Shown here: positions 33,556-42,130 of the stretch, piece after piece
Layout: each line of letters begins with the position of its first letter
How positions within the stretch are numbered: the first letter of the stretch is position 1
DNA from: Epsilonproteobacteria bacterium (ex Lamellibrachia satsuma)
Lineage (GTDB): Bacteria; Campylobacterota; Campylobacteria; Campylobacterales; Sulfurovaceae
Reading direction: 5' to 3'
Assembly: GCA_003934925.1 (NCBI GenBank)
Contig: JQIX01000064.1
Location: 1-64,000, forward strand
Length of the DNA stretch: 64,000 bases
Made by a program: the position numbers and the translations under genes
The notes under the pieces: generated by a model
What the model was told of the DNA's origin: nothing
The model's input: only the letters and a program-made list of their open reading frames with translations
Databases searched by the model: none

Positions 33556-34482
33556 TTATGCTTTACTACTATTTAGTACTAAAAGTGCGTCCCGGTAAAT
33601 AGGTTCATCTATAAACCCATATTTATCATCCATAAATCCGTTGATGCTTTTGGCTGCATTTCTTTCGAACACTTCTTTTATATGCTTTGCGCGTGCAAGT
33701 TCAGATGCAGTGATACCGAATATTTCATTTGCTATCTCTACCTGTTTGGGCCCCATGCAGGCTTTACTTTCAAAGCCCATCATCCTCTCATGTTCGCACC
33801 ATGCTTTGTAAGTCTGTGTGTCATTGTAGTCCTGGAACATAAAAGAGACAGGGTGAATACCTGCTGTTTTTGCATCCACTAAAAATCTAGAAAGAATATA
33901 GTCTATGAGAGGGTTTTTTAGTGTAACGATGGACTGGGACAATCCAAGTGAAGTAAGCAGATCCAAAATGCCCAAATTTGCTGTTGTAAGGCGTTCATCT
34001 ATACGAAGCCTGCTTAGATTCTCAAAAGCCTCTTTCGTTTCAAGAGAGATATGCAGCTCTTTATCTTTGGAAAGCAGGGTAAGTGCCCTGGCTATCTCCG
34101 TTTGGTTCTTTATTTTAGCCACACGCACGGCGTCAAAACCAAAATCATTAAGAAAAGTGATCTCTTCATCCCCTCCGTCATCAAGAGGGTTGGTTCGTAC
34201 GATAATGAAGTTGTTGGAGTGTTCCATATGGGAAAGAAAAAGAGCGATATTGAGAAGTGCTTCTTTTTTACGGGAGGGGGCTATGGCATCTTCAAGGTTG
34301 AGCGTGATCATATCGGCATCGCTCTCATCTATACGGTTCAAGTGTTTAAGGTTGAGAGGGTTAAGCATCATATTGGAACGAAAACGTTTTGAAGTCTGCT
34401 TTGTTTTTCTGGATGTACCGAAGTGATCCATATACATTTCTAAGGGAAGGTCATCTAAAAAGTCTAAGTTATTGAAAATCAT
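33556..34482 (-). CDS. CitE-like HpcH/HpaI family lyase
   Basis: 308-aa TIM-barrel protein of the CitE group. LNLEDAIAPSRKKEA (about 62-76) holds the metal-binding and CoA-lyase signature, and later E/D ligands appear in SLETKEAF and NLGILDLL. Known members split citryl-CoA, malyl-CoA or citramalyl-CoA. No CitF/CitD partner is adjacent, so this is a stand-alone member and the substrate is open; in Campylobacterota a role in reductive TCA or acyl-CoA repair is possible. ATG at 34,482; the gene is divergent from the TauE permease. Confidence 0.75.
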   Translation of the reverse strand: MIFNNLDFLDDLPLEMYMDHFGTSRKTKQTSKRFRSNMMLNPLNLKHLNRIDESDADMITLNLEDAIAPSRKKEALLNIALFLSHMEHSNNFIIVRTNPLDDGGDEEITFLNDFGFDAVRVAKIKNQTEIARALTLLSKDKELHISLETKEAFENLSRLRIDERLTTANLGILDLLTSLGLSQSIVTLKNPLIDYILSRFLVDAKTAGIHPVSFMFQDYNDTQTYKAWCEHERMMGFESKACMGPKQVEIANEIFGITASELARAKHIKEVFERNAAKSINGFMDDKYGFIDEPIYRDALLVLNSSKA

Positions 34483-34525
34483 AAAGCTATGATAGCAAAA
34501 AAACTCTCTATTTCTAAAAAAATGC

Positions 34526-34531
34526 TATAAT
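34526..34531 (+). promoter_or_regulatory. -10 box of the TauE/SafE gene
   Basis: TATAAT 28 bp before the ATG, with GGAG at 34,547-34,550 as ribosome site. Confidence 0.5.
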
Positions 34532-34558
34532 TTCAGATTAATTTTTGGAGTATAATTT

Positions 34559-35299
34559 ATGATTATAGAACTTATACTGACAGGTATCTTTATCGGTACG
34601 ATGTCAGGCTTTTTCGGTATAGGCGGAGGGATGATCCTTGTGCCTGTATTATTGGTGCTTGGGTTTGGAGTAAAAGATGCTATTGGTATCTCTATTGTAC
34701 AGATGGTATTTTCATCTGTTTTCGGTTCATATCTTAACCATAAAAAAGGTTCACTCATCATTGGTGAGGGAATATTTGTAGGTATCGGTGGTTTTAGCGG
34801 TGGGTATATCGGTGGATATATAACACATCTCATTCCCGATAATGTGTTGCAATTCCTCTTTTTAGGACTTCTTGTTTTTGCACTTTTCAGACTTTTTTTC
34901 TCTAAACATCACACAGATGATTCTCTGACGAAGACACTGAACAAGGGATTACTGTTTGTTATTGGTCTGGTCATAGGTATCTTCTCCATCACTTTGGGGA
35001 TCGGTGGCTCGATCATTTTAACGCCAATATTGGTTGGGCTTTTGCATTATCCTATTAAAAAAGCGGTAAGTGCCGGGCTTTTCTTTGTTGTTTTTTCATC
35101 AATAGCAGGGATGATAAGCCGTTTGAACACTGGTACGATAGATTTTCATAATGGACTGGTAGTAGCAGTGGCTTCATTGGCAGGGGTGACGTTTGGTATC
35201 TGGATAAAAGAATATGTAAAAGATACCCACCATAAAGCAGCATTGTTGATACTTTATCTGTTTGCAACGGTTATGCTGATAAAGAAAATGTGGTTTTAA
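34559..35299 (+). CDS. TauE/SafE-family anion permease
   Basis: 246-aa integral membrane protein with eight or so hydrophobic segments in two related halves. Each half starts with a glycine-rich loop: GFFGIGGGMILVPVL (about 22-36) and ITLGIGGSIILTPIL (about 150-164), the family signature. Members export sulfite or sulfonates or move other small anions; a sulfur-anion role would suit this phylum but is not shown by the sequence. Followed by uvrA after about 30 bp. Confidence 0.88.
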   Translation: MIIELILTGIFIGTMSGFFGIGGGMILVPVLLVLGFGVKDAIGISIVQMVFSSVFGSYLNHKKGSLIIGEGIFVGIGGFSGGYIGGYITHLIPDNVLQFLFLGLLVFALFRLFFSKHHTDDSLTKTLNKGLLFVIGLVIGIFSITLGIGGSIILTPILVGLLHYPIKKAVSAGLFFVVFSSIAGMISRLNTGTIDFHNGLVVAVASLAGVTFGIWIKEYVKDTHHKAALLILYLFATVMLIKKMWF

Positions 35300-35330
35300 A
35301 TAGTAAGAATGAATGATTAAAGGTAATAAA

Positions 35331-38153
35331 TTGGCGATAAAAAAAGATATGATACACGTTTATGGTGCAAAAGAACATAATTTAAAAAATATAGATATAA
35401 GCATCCCCAAAAATAAGTTAGTGGTCATTACAGGTATTTCGGGAAGCGGTAAATCGACACTGGCATTTTCTACACTGTATGCAGAAGGGCAGAGACGTTA
35501 CATAGAGTCTCTCTCATCTTATGCAAGACAGTTTTTGGGACGTGTCGGCAAACCGGATGTTGACAAGATCGAAGGGCTTACTCCGGCCATTGCCATAGAT
35601 CAGAAAACAACCTCTAAAAACCCGCGTTCGACAGTAGGAACCATTACCGAGATATATGACTACCTCAGACTGCTTTTTGCCCGTGTAGGGAAACAGTATT
35701 GCCATCAGTGCGGCAAACCTATCTCTTCCATGTCTGCGAGTGACATCATTGAAGAGGTTCTTAGACTTCCCAATGGTGCAAAACTGGTCATTATGGCACC
35801 GTTGGTCAAAGAGAAAAAGGGTACATTTGCCGATATGCTGGAGTCACTGCGGCATAAAGGCTATATCCGTGCCATGATCGATGGGGTGATGGTACGTCTG
35901 GATGATGAGATAGAACTTTCCAAAACGAAGAAGCATACTATTAAAGTAGTAGTTGACAGGGTCGTAGTGAAAGAGGAGAGCCGTGACCGTATAGGGCAGG
36001 ATGTGGAGAAGGCACTCAAAGAAAGTTACGGTGAAGTAGAGATAGACGTATTGAACTTTGAAGAACTTGAGCTTGACAGACAGCATATACATTATTCTGA
36101 ACATTTGGCTTGTTTTGACTGTAAACTCAGTTTTGAGCCTCTCGAACCAGTGAGTTTTTCATTTAACTCCCCCAAAGGGGCATGTCCTGCCTGTGACGGA
36201 CTGGGTATCCGTTATGCTATAGATCTGAAAAAAGTGATTGATCAGGAACTTTCTATTGACAAGGGTGCAGTAAAGATCATGTACGGTTTCAATAAAAGTT
36301 ACTATACAAAATTTCTCAATGCTTTTTGTGAACAGAATGATATTGATATCAAAATACCTTACGGAGAACTTCCTGAACATCAACAAAAAGCCGTACTTTA
36401 CGGTGTAGGTGGTACAGTAGATTTTACCTGGAAGCGGCACAAGCTCAAGCGAGAGTGGCCCGGAGTAGTGAAATTTGCACATGACATGTTCAAAGATGAA
36501 AAAGATCTTTCTGAATATATGACAGAAAAAGTCTGTGACAAATGTAACGGACACCGTCTCAGGCCTCGTTCTTTGGCAGTGAAGATAGAGGGAAAAAATA
36601 TTGCAGATATCATAGATATGCCAATAGAAGAGTCTTATGGCTATTTTGCAGATAAAAAGAATTTTTCCCATCTTACAGAGCAGCAAAAAATGATCGCGGA
36701 ATCCATTTTGAAAGAGTTGTATGAGAGACTCTATTTTCTCTATGATGTGGGACTCGGATATATTACCCTGAGCCGTGATGCACGGAGTATTTCCGGGGGT
36801 GAAGCGCAGCGTATCCGTATCGCTTCTCAGATAGGTTCAGGGCTTACCGGAGTGATGTATGTACTGGATGAGCCAAGTATCGGACTTCATGAAAGAGATA
36901 CGATGAAACTCATCCGTACTTTGAACTCGCTTAAGGAGAAAGGTAATTCTGTCATCGTCGTGGAGCATGATAAAGAGACGATACTGGCAGCAGATCATAT
37001 CGTAGATATCGGTCCTGGTGCAGGAGAGTTTGGCGGACAGATCGTTTTTTCCGGTGATGCAAAAAAGCTTGCCAAAGCAAAGACCATTACTGCAGACTAT
37101 TTGTATGGTAAAAAAGATATTGCTTATGCCCATGACAATCCGCAAAAAGAGTGGATAGAGATCAAAAATGTGACGATCAACAATATCGAAAAGCTCGATG
37201 CCGAGATCCCTTTACACAATTTTGTATGTATCACAGGTGTAAGCGGCAGCGGCAAGAGTTCGCTGATATTGCAAACCCTGCTGCCGGTTGCAAGGGAGTT
37301 GCTTAACCGTGCAAAAAAGGTCAATAAAGTAGATGGTGTAGAGATCACCGGACTTGAAAAGCTCGATAAAGTGATCTATTTGGATCAAAGCCCTATCGGC
37401 CGCACGCCACGTTCGAATCCTGCAACCTATACGGGTATCATGGATGAGATACGTAAACTGTTCGCACAGACCAAAGAAGCAGAACTAAGAGGGTATAAAA
37501 TAGGCCGTTTCTCTTTTAACGTTAAAGGCGGACGCTGTGAGAAATGCCAGGGTGACGGGCAGATCAAGATAGAGATGCACTTCCTGCCGGATGTGCTTGT
37601 CAGCTGTGATGCCTGTAATGGGACACGTTACAATGCCCAAACACTGGAAGTACTCTATAAGGGCAGATCGATCGCCAATGTTCTGGCCATGAGTGTAGGG
37701 GAAGCATTGGAATTCTTTAAAGCGATTCCTGCGATCGCTTCAAAGCTCAAGACATTGACAGATGTTGGGTTGGACTACATTACTCTGGGGCAGAATGCAA
37801 CAACACTTTCGGGCGGTGAGGCACAGCGTATCAAACTTAGTAAAGAATTAAGCCGCAAAGATACAGGTAATACACTCTACATCCTGGATGAGCCTACTAC
37901 GGGACTACACTTTGCAGATGTGGACAGACTGACGGGAGTTCTACACCATCTTGTTGAATTGGGTAACTCTGTTGTGGTCATAGAACATAATCTTGATATG
38001 GTAAAAAATGCAGACTACATTATAGATATGGGGCCGGAAGGCGGCAGTAAAGGGGGGCTTATCATCGCCACGGGCTCCCCGGAAAAACTAGCTGATGAGT
38101 ATGAGCAGACAGGAAGTTATACAGGTGAGTATCTGGCTAAAGAGTTAAAGTAG
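35331..38153 (+). CDS. uvrA: Excinuclease ABC subunit A
   Basis: 940 aa from a TTG at 35,331 that has AAAGG seven bases upstream; an ATG at 35,313 is in frame but lacks a good site. Damage-recognition ATPase of nucleotide excision repair. The first ATP site is GISGSGKST (about 33-41), the family stretch AEGQRRYIESLS follows, zinc modules CPACDG and CEKCQGDGQ...CDACNG are present, and two signature motifs SGGEAQR occur near 485 and 825. The second Walker A is GVSGSGKSS. Complete and typical. Confidence 0.96.
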   Translation: MAIKKDMIHVYGAKEHNLKNIDISIPKNKLVVITGISGSGKSTLAFSTLYAEGQRRYIESLSSYARQFLGRVGKPDVDKIEGLTPAIAIDQKTTSKNPRSTVGTITEIYDYLRLLFARVGKQYCHQCGKPISSMSASDIIEEVLRLPNGAKLVIMAPLVKEKKGTFADMLESLRHKGYIRAMIDGVMVRLDDEIELSKTKKHTIKVVVDRVVVKEESRDRIGQDVEKALKESYGEVEIDVLNFEELELDRQHIHYSEHLACFDCKLSFEPLEPVSFSFNSPKGACPACDGLGIRYAIDLKKVIDQELSIDKGAVKIMYGFNKSYYTKFLNAFCEQNDIDIKIPYGELPEHQQKAVLYGVGGTVDFTWKRHKLKREWPGVVKFAHDMFKDEKDLSEYMTEKVCDKCNGHRLRPRSLAVKIEGKNIADIIDMPIEESYGYFADKKNFSHLTEQQKMIAESILKELYERLYFLYDVGLGYITLSRDARSISGGEAQRIRIASQIGSGLTGVMYVLDEPSIGLHERDTMKLIRTLNSLKEKGNSVIVVEHDKETILAADHIVDIGPGAGEFGGQIVFSGDAKKLAKAKTITADYLYGKKDIAYAHDNPQKEWIEIKNVTINNIEKLDAEIPLHNFVCITGVSGSGKSSLILQTLLPVARELLNRAKKVNKVDGVEITGLEKLDKVIYLDQSPIGRTPRSNPATYTGIMDEIRKLFAQTKEAELRGYKIGRFSFNVKGGRCEKCQGDGQIKIEMHFLPDVLVSCDACNGTRYNAQTLEVLYKGRSIANVLAMSVGEALEFFKAIPAIASKLKTLTDVGLDYITLGQNATTLSGGEAQRIKLSKELSRKDTGNTLYILDEPTTGLHFADVDRLTGVLHHLVELGNSVVVIEHNLDMVKNADYIIDMGPEGGSKGGLIIATGSPEKLADEYEQTGSYTGEYLAKELK

Positions 38154-38165
38154 AAATTCTAAATC

Positions 38166-38537
38166 TTAGGGTCTGCGAAATGCTTTTCTATTGCTACTGT
38201 TTTGTATACTAAATGAAACAGCATTTTTGATAATGTATAAAAGGGCAAGTACCGCAAGAATTTCGTATCCTATAGACCATATTAATATAAATAAAGAATC
38301 TTCATATATTGATAAAAATACCGCTGGTTGGCCTTCTGCAAGATAAAAAAAGAGAAATATAAGCCCGGCAATATAAGGAAGCAATATAAAATATATGGTT
38401 GAAAATATATGTTCAAAACCTTCAGGAAAAAAGAGAGGTGTATTTGAAAGAGTTACTTTTTGCTGAGTATAGCTTTTAGGTTTAATGTATGTTTTGTTGA
38501 TAATTGTATGATTAGAATAATGATGATTTTTTGACAT
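38166..38537 (-). CDS. Small membrane protein, riboswitch-linked paralogue 1
   Basis: 123 aa from ATG 38,537; the longer frame from 38,597 would start inside the riboswitch. Two membrane segments (about 50-72 and 85-112) follow the stretch NTPLFFPEGFE. About 60% of positions in the core match the neighbour at 38,701: shared blocks are TQQ-VT, NTPLFFPEGFE, GLIFLFFY, AEGQP and IGYEILA. Its ribosome site GGGGGG sits in the loop of TAATC/GATTA, a possible translation switch below the GEMM-like aptamer at 38,594-38,668. Function unknown; c-di-GMP control is inferred. Confidence 0.75.
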   Translation of the reverse strand: MSKNHHYSNHTIINKTYIKPKSYTQQKVTLSNTPLFFPEGFEHIFSTIYFILLPYIAGLIFLFFYLAEGQPAVFLSIYEDSLFILIWSIGYEILAVLALLYIIKNAVSFSIQNSSNRKAFRRP

Positions 38538-38593
38538 ATTGGATAATCCCCCCAGATTACATAAAAACTTCACATATGATAGTGTTTTATCTA

Positions 38594-38668
38594 GCAACCC
38601 GGCGGTCTTACAAGAGATCCGTAGCTTTCCGTCCTATTTTTGCAAATAGTTTGGCTTTTCTTCGTCAA
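38594..38668 (-). ncRNA. GEMM-I (c-di-GMP-I)-like riboswitch 1
   Basis: Read on the minus strand: CAAAC (38,649-38,653), hairpin CTATTT-GCAA-AAATAG with a GNRA loop (38,634-38,649), the hallmark GGACGGAAAGC (38,624-38,634), a second stem, then CCGGGTTGC (38,594-38,602). This order matches the Vc2 aptamer (GGCAAACC, GAAA-capped stem, GGGACGCAAAGCC, GGGGTTACC). The base aligned with ligand-contacting G20 is G, which favours c-di-GMP over cGAMP. The P1 base stem is not clear. It lies 57 bp before the small membrane gene. Confidence 0.75.
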
Positions 38669-38700
38669 TATTTTATCAGTATTTACCTTAAAAATAAAAT

Positions 38701-39087
38701 TTATGGTATATGGAATTTTTTTCCCTTTCCCCTTTTGGTTTTTTTTATACTAAATGAAATAGCACTTTTAATGATAAATAAAATAATGATACCTGCAAGT
38801 ATTTCATAGCCAATAGCCCATGTCAGTATAAATGAAGATTCTTCATTTAGTGATGAAAATAATTTTGGTTGACCTTCAGCTATGTAGAAAAATAAAAAAA
38901 TAAGTCCAACAATGTAGGGAAGTGTAATAAAATAAATAAGTAAAAATAGTTTTTCAAAACCTTCCGGGAAAAAAAGAGGTGTGTTATGAAAAGTAACTTC
39001 CTGTTGTGTAAACTTTTTTGATGATTTGCTATATTTTTTTTCTATGATATAGCTGATGTTTTCTGTATTAATATTATGAGTATTCAT
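38701..39087 (-). CDS. Small membrane protein, riboswitch-linked paralogue 2
   Basis: 128 aa with the same layout as the 38,166 gene: variable polar N-terminus, NTPLFFPEGFE, then two membrane segments (about 50-70 and 87-113) and a basic tail. The pair is a tandem duplication of riboswitch plus gene. A 6-codon leader frame (39,084-39,104, M-K-K-A-L-Q) overlaps the start as ATGA and could couple translation. Ribosome site weak. Function unknown; the acidic Glu in the second segment (GYEIL) is conserved in both. Confidence 0.75.
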   Translation of the reverse strand: MNTHNINTENISYIIEKKYSKSSKKFTQQEVTFHNTPLFFPEGFEKLFLLIYFITLPYIVGLIFLFFYIAEGQPKLFSSLNEESSFILTWAIGYEILAGIIILFIIKSAISFSIKKTKRGKGKKFHIP

Positions 39088-39157
39088 TGTAAAGCTTTTT
39101 TCATTTTTTTAAACTCAAATATATATTAAAAATAATATTTACTCAAGTATTTATTTT

Positions 39158-39232
39158 GAGCAACTCAGTGACCACGAGATCTATAGCTTTCCACCCTTAC
39201 TTAAAAAATAGTAAGTTTACCTTTACCTTCAT
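39158..39232 (-). ncRNA. GEMM-I (c-di-GMP-I)-like riboswitch 2
   Basis: Minus strand: GGTAAAC (39,215-39,221), stem CTTACT/AGTAAG (39,196-39,215), GGTGGAAAGC (39,186-39,195), stem GATC/GGTC, then GAGTTGC (39,160-39,166). Same order and spacing as riboswitch 1 and the GEMM-I consensus, but the first stem has a larger A/T loop instead of a GNRA tetraloop. G is kept at the G20-equivalent. About 70 bp of AT-rich RNA with possible alternative hairpins separates it from the gene. Confidence 0.68.
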
Positions 39233-39311
39233 AAAATTATACCTAAAAAATGCCAAATACTAAAAGTTGAAAAATTATTTAGGTAAAATAAACAAAAAAT
39301 CAGGTTCACTA

Positions 39312-42008
39312 TTGAAAACAATTACAATTATAGATACATTCGGCTTTTTCTTCCGTTCTTATTTTGCACTTCCTCCTTTGCGCAATTCAGCAGGATTTCC
39401 TACAGGACTGCTCACGGGATTTATCAATCTTGTTGATTCCCTGCATCGTGACCATGCTACGGATTATCTGGTATTTGCACTTGATAGTAAAGGCAAGACC
39501 TTCCGTAATGAGCTCTATCCTGAGTATAAAGCAAACCGTGAGGCGCCGCCGGAAGATCTGACCAAACAACTTCCTATTGCCATAGAATGGATAGAACAGA
39601 TGGGATTTGCTAATCTTTCCCGTGAAGGTTTTGAAGCGGATGATGTTATCACGACAGTTACGAAGTTCGCTAAAGAGCAGGGAATGAAGGTCAACATTGT
39701 TTCCCACGATAAAGACCTTTATCAGCTCATTGATGATGGTAAGGTTGTAATGTATGACTCTGTCAAGAAGAAAGAGATAGATGAGCAGGCCTGCATAGAG
39801 AAATTTGGGGTCAGTCCTAAAGATTTTGTTGATTTTCAGGCGATCGTCGGAGACAGCTCGGACAATGTTCCGGGTGTTAAAGGTATAGGTGTGAAGGGAG
39901 CGGCAAAACTTATAAACCAGTACCATACACTTGAAGCCATTTATGACGATATAGAGAATTGCGGGACACCACGTATACAAAAACTTTTACAGGAAAGCAA
40001 AGAGAAAGCATTCCTTTCCCGTGAACTTGTAAGGATGCGATCAGATGTATTTAAAGATCTTGATCTGGAGAGTTTTGTTTTTGAAGACAGGAATTACCTG
40101 AGTTGTCTCATAGACGAATTCGAGCAGTATGAGATGAAACAAGCGATCAAAAAGTCACAGGTAGGGCAGGGGGAAGCCGGATGCCATGATGTTGTCAAAC
40201 AAGAATCGAAAGAATCAAAACTTGGTTTTGAGGCCATTACCCTTGATACAAAAGAGAAGCTTTTAGGTGTGATCGTGAACATTGATGGTGATGATATCGT
40301 TGCCTTTGATACCGAGACTACAGGGTTGGATACCAAAATGGCTAAAATGGTGGGATTCAGTTTCTGTACTTCTGCAGACAAAGCTTACTATGTTCCTGTA
40401 GGACATAGCTATTTGGGTGCAGGAGAACAGGTGGGTATTGAGGATGCTCTTGATGTGCTCAGAAAATTGATGAAATACAGGATCGTAGGACAAAACCTGA
40501 AATTCGATCTTTCTTTGCTTTACAATCAATATGCGTTTGAGGAAGTTACCCCTTATGCAGATACGATGATCATGGCATGGCTTGCCGATCCGGGCAGTAA
40601 AGTCGGGCTGGATGCATTAGCAGATAAATTTTTTGATTACAAAATGAAACCGTTCAAAGAGATGGTGAAAAAAGGGGAAAACTTTTCTGCTGTTTCCATA
40701 GATGATGCAACTTTTTATGCTGCGGAAGATGCCTGGATGACCTATCTGCTCTATGCTGCGATCAAAAAGAAGATGGAACTTTCTTCTCTGACTCATCTTT
40801 TAAAAGAAGCACAGAATGTGGAATATCCGTTCATTAATGTTCTTGCCCGAATGGAGCGCTTGGGAATAAAAGTAGATCAGTCAAAATTGCAAACTTTGCA
40901 AAAAACATTAAGTGAAGACCTGACAAGATTGACACAGGATATTTATAAACTGAGTGGAAGTGAATTCAATATCAGATCCACACAACAGCTGGGTGTGGTC
41001 CTTTTTCAACAGCTTGGACTTAAAGGCGGCAAGAAAACCAAAACAGGATACAGTACAAATGAAGCGGTACTCAGATCACTCAAAGGCGAACATCCTATTA
41101 TTGAGAAAATACTGGAATATCGTGAATATCAGAAAATACTCTCAACGTATGTCGAACCTTTGCTGAAACTGGCTAAAAAAGATCCACTGAGCCGCATCTA
41201 TACTTCATTCCTTCAGACAGGGACAGCAACAGGCCGTTTGAGCTCAAAAGATCCGAACCTTCAGAATATTCCGGTCCGCTCAAAACTGGGCCGTTCTGTA
41301 AGAGAAGCTTTTGTGGCAAAAGAGGGCTATAAACTGATCGGGATAGACTATTCCCAGATCGAACTTCGTTTGCTTGCACATTTTTCAAAAGATGCAGCAC
41401 TAATGGAAGCATTTAACAACAATATAGACATCCATATGGCTACGGCAGTTAAACTTTTTGGAGAAGAGGAAGCCAAGGCAAAGCGTAATTTTGCCAAATC
41501 GGTCAACTTCGGTCTGCTTTACGGTATGGGTCCTAAAAAACTTTCAGACGAGCTTGGCATCACTTCTCATGAAGCTAAAGAGATCATTGCCAATTACTTC
41601 GCCTCTTTCCCAACGGTGAAGCACTTTCTTGAAAGCATACAGGAACGTGTAAAGATAGACGGCTATGTGGAGACCATACTTAGAAGAAGACGTATCTTCG
41701 ACTATGACAATGCCAACGGTATGCAAAAAGCTGCCTTCATGCGTGAGTCTGTCAATACGGTATTCCAGGGCTCTGCGGCAGACCTGATTAAGCTCTCTAT
41801 GAACGAGATAGACAGTATGATACAGGATGAAAAACTTGATGCCCACATGCTTTTACAGATACATGATGAACTGATCTTTGAGATCAAAGAGGAGAAAGTA
41901 GAAGAGATAAGCAAACGCTTCGCCTACACAATGGAAAATATCATGGAACTTGGAGTGCCGCTGGTATGCTCAGTAAGTGTGGGGGACAGCTGGGGTGAGT
42001 TGAAGTAA
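39312..42008 (+). CDS. polA: DNA polymerase I
   Basis: 898 aa from TTG 39,312 with CAGG seven bases upstream; the longer ATG frame from 39,267 has no ribosome site and adds a non-family leader. Three domains: 5' flap nuclease (1-280; DTFGFFFRSYFALP and VSHDKDLYQL), 3'-5' exonuclease (about 310-480) with its carboxylates intact (DTETTG, NLKFD, YAAEDAWMT), and the polymerase with motif A DYSQIELR, motif B around KSVNFGLLYG and motif C QIHDEL. So proofreading should be active. Acts in repair and Okazaki fragment processing. Confidence 0.95.
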   Translation: MKTITIIDTFGFFFRSYFALPPLRNSAGFPTGLLTGFINLVDSLHRDHATDYLVFALDSKGKTFRNELYPEYKANREAPPEDLTKQLPIAIEWIEQMGFANLSREGFEADDVITTVTKFAKEQGMKVNIVSHDKDLYQLIDDGKVVMYDSVKKKEIDEQACIEKFGVSPKDFVDFQAIVGDSSDNVPGVKGIGVKGAAKLINQYHTLEAIYDDIENCGTPRIQKLLQESKEKAFLSRELVRMRSDVFKDLDLESFVFEDRNYLSCLIDEFEQYEMKQAIKKSQVGQGEAGCHDVVKQESKESKLGFEAITLDTKEKLLGVIVNIDGDDIVAFDTETTGLDTKMAKMVGFSFCTSADKAYYVPVGHSYLGAGEQVGIEDALDVLRKLMKYRIVGQNLKFDLSLLYNQYAFEEVTPYADTMIMAWLADPGSKVGLDALADKFFDYKMKPFKEMVKKGENFSAVSIDDATFYAAEDAWMTYLLYAAIKKKMELSSLTHLLKEAQNVEYPFINVLARMERLGIKVDQSKLQTLQKTLSEDLTRLTQDIYKLSGSEFNIRSTQQLGVVLFQQLGLKGGKKTKTGYSTNEAVLRSLKGEHPIIEKILEYREYQKILSTYVEPLLKLAKKDPLSRIYTSFLQTGTATGRLSSKDPNLQNIPVRSKLGRSVREAFVAKEGYKLIGIDYSQIELRLLAHFSKDAALMEAFNNNIDIHMATAVKLFGEEEAKAKRNFAKSVNFGLLYGMGPKKLSDELGITSHEAKEIIANYFASFPTVKHFLESIQERVKIDGYVETILRRRRIFDYDNANGMQKAAFMRESVNTVFQGSAADLIKLSMNEIDSMIQDEKLDAHMLLQIHDELIFEIKEEKVEEISKRFAYTMENIMELGVPLVCSVSVGDSWGELK

Positions 42009-42078
42009 CATTTTTTTTCTTACTTCATTTAGCTGAATGTAACTTCTTCTAATTAACATACCATTAGCAAACATGGGC

Positions 42079-42084
42079 TATAAT
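42079..42084 (+). promoter_or_regulatory. -10 box before ccsBA
   Basis: TATAAT 47 bp before the ccsBA ATG in a 122-bp spacer that begins with a T8 run inside a GAAGTAA/TTACTTC inverted repeat (42,003-42,026), a possible polA terminator. Confidence 0.45.
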
Positions 42085-42130
42085 CGCTTCTTATTATTTT
42101 GAAACTATATGAACAAAAGGGTTTTAAACC

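Noticed and set aside
38594-39232. GEMM-Ib (cGAMP) class for the two riboswitches
   Set aside because: The base aligned with position 20 is G in both, which favours c-di-GMP; the alignment is by eye, so ligand class still needs testing.
38166-39232. Tandem duplicated units considered as an insertion sequence
   Set aside because: No transposase, terminal inverted repeats or target duplication; divergence is at the level of old paralogues.
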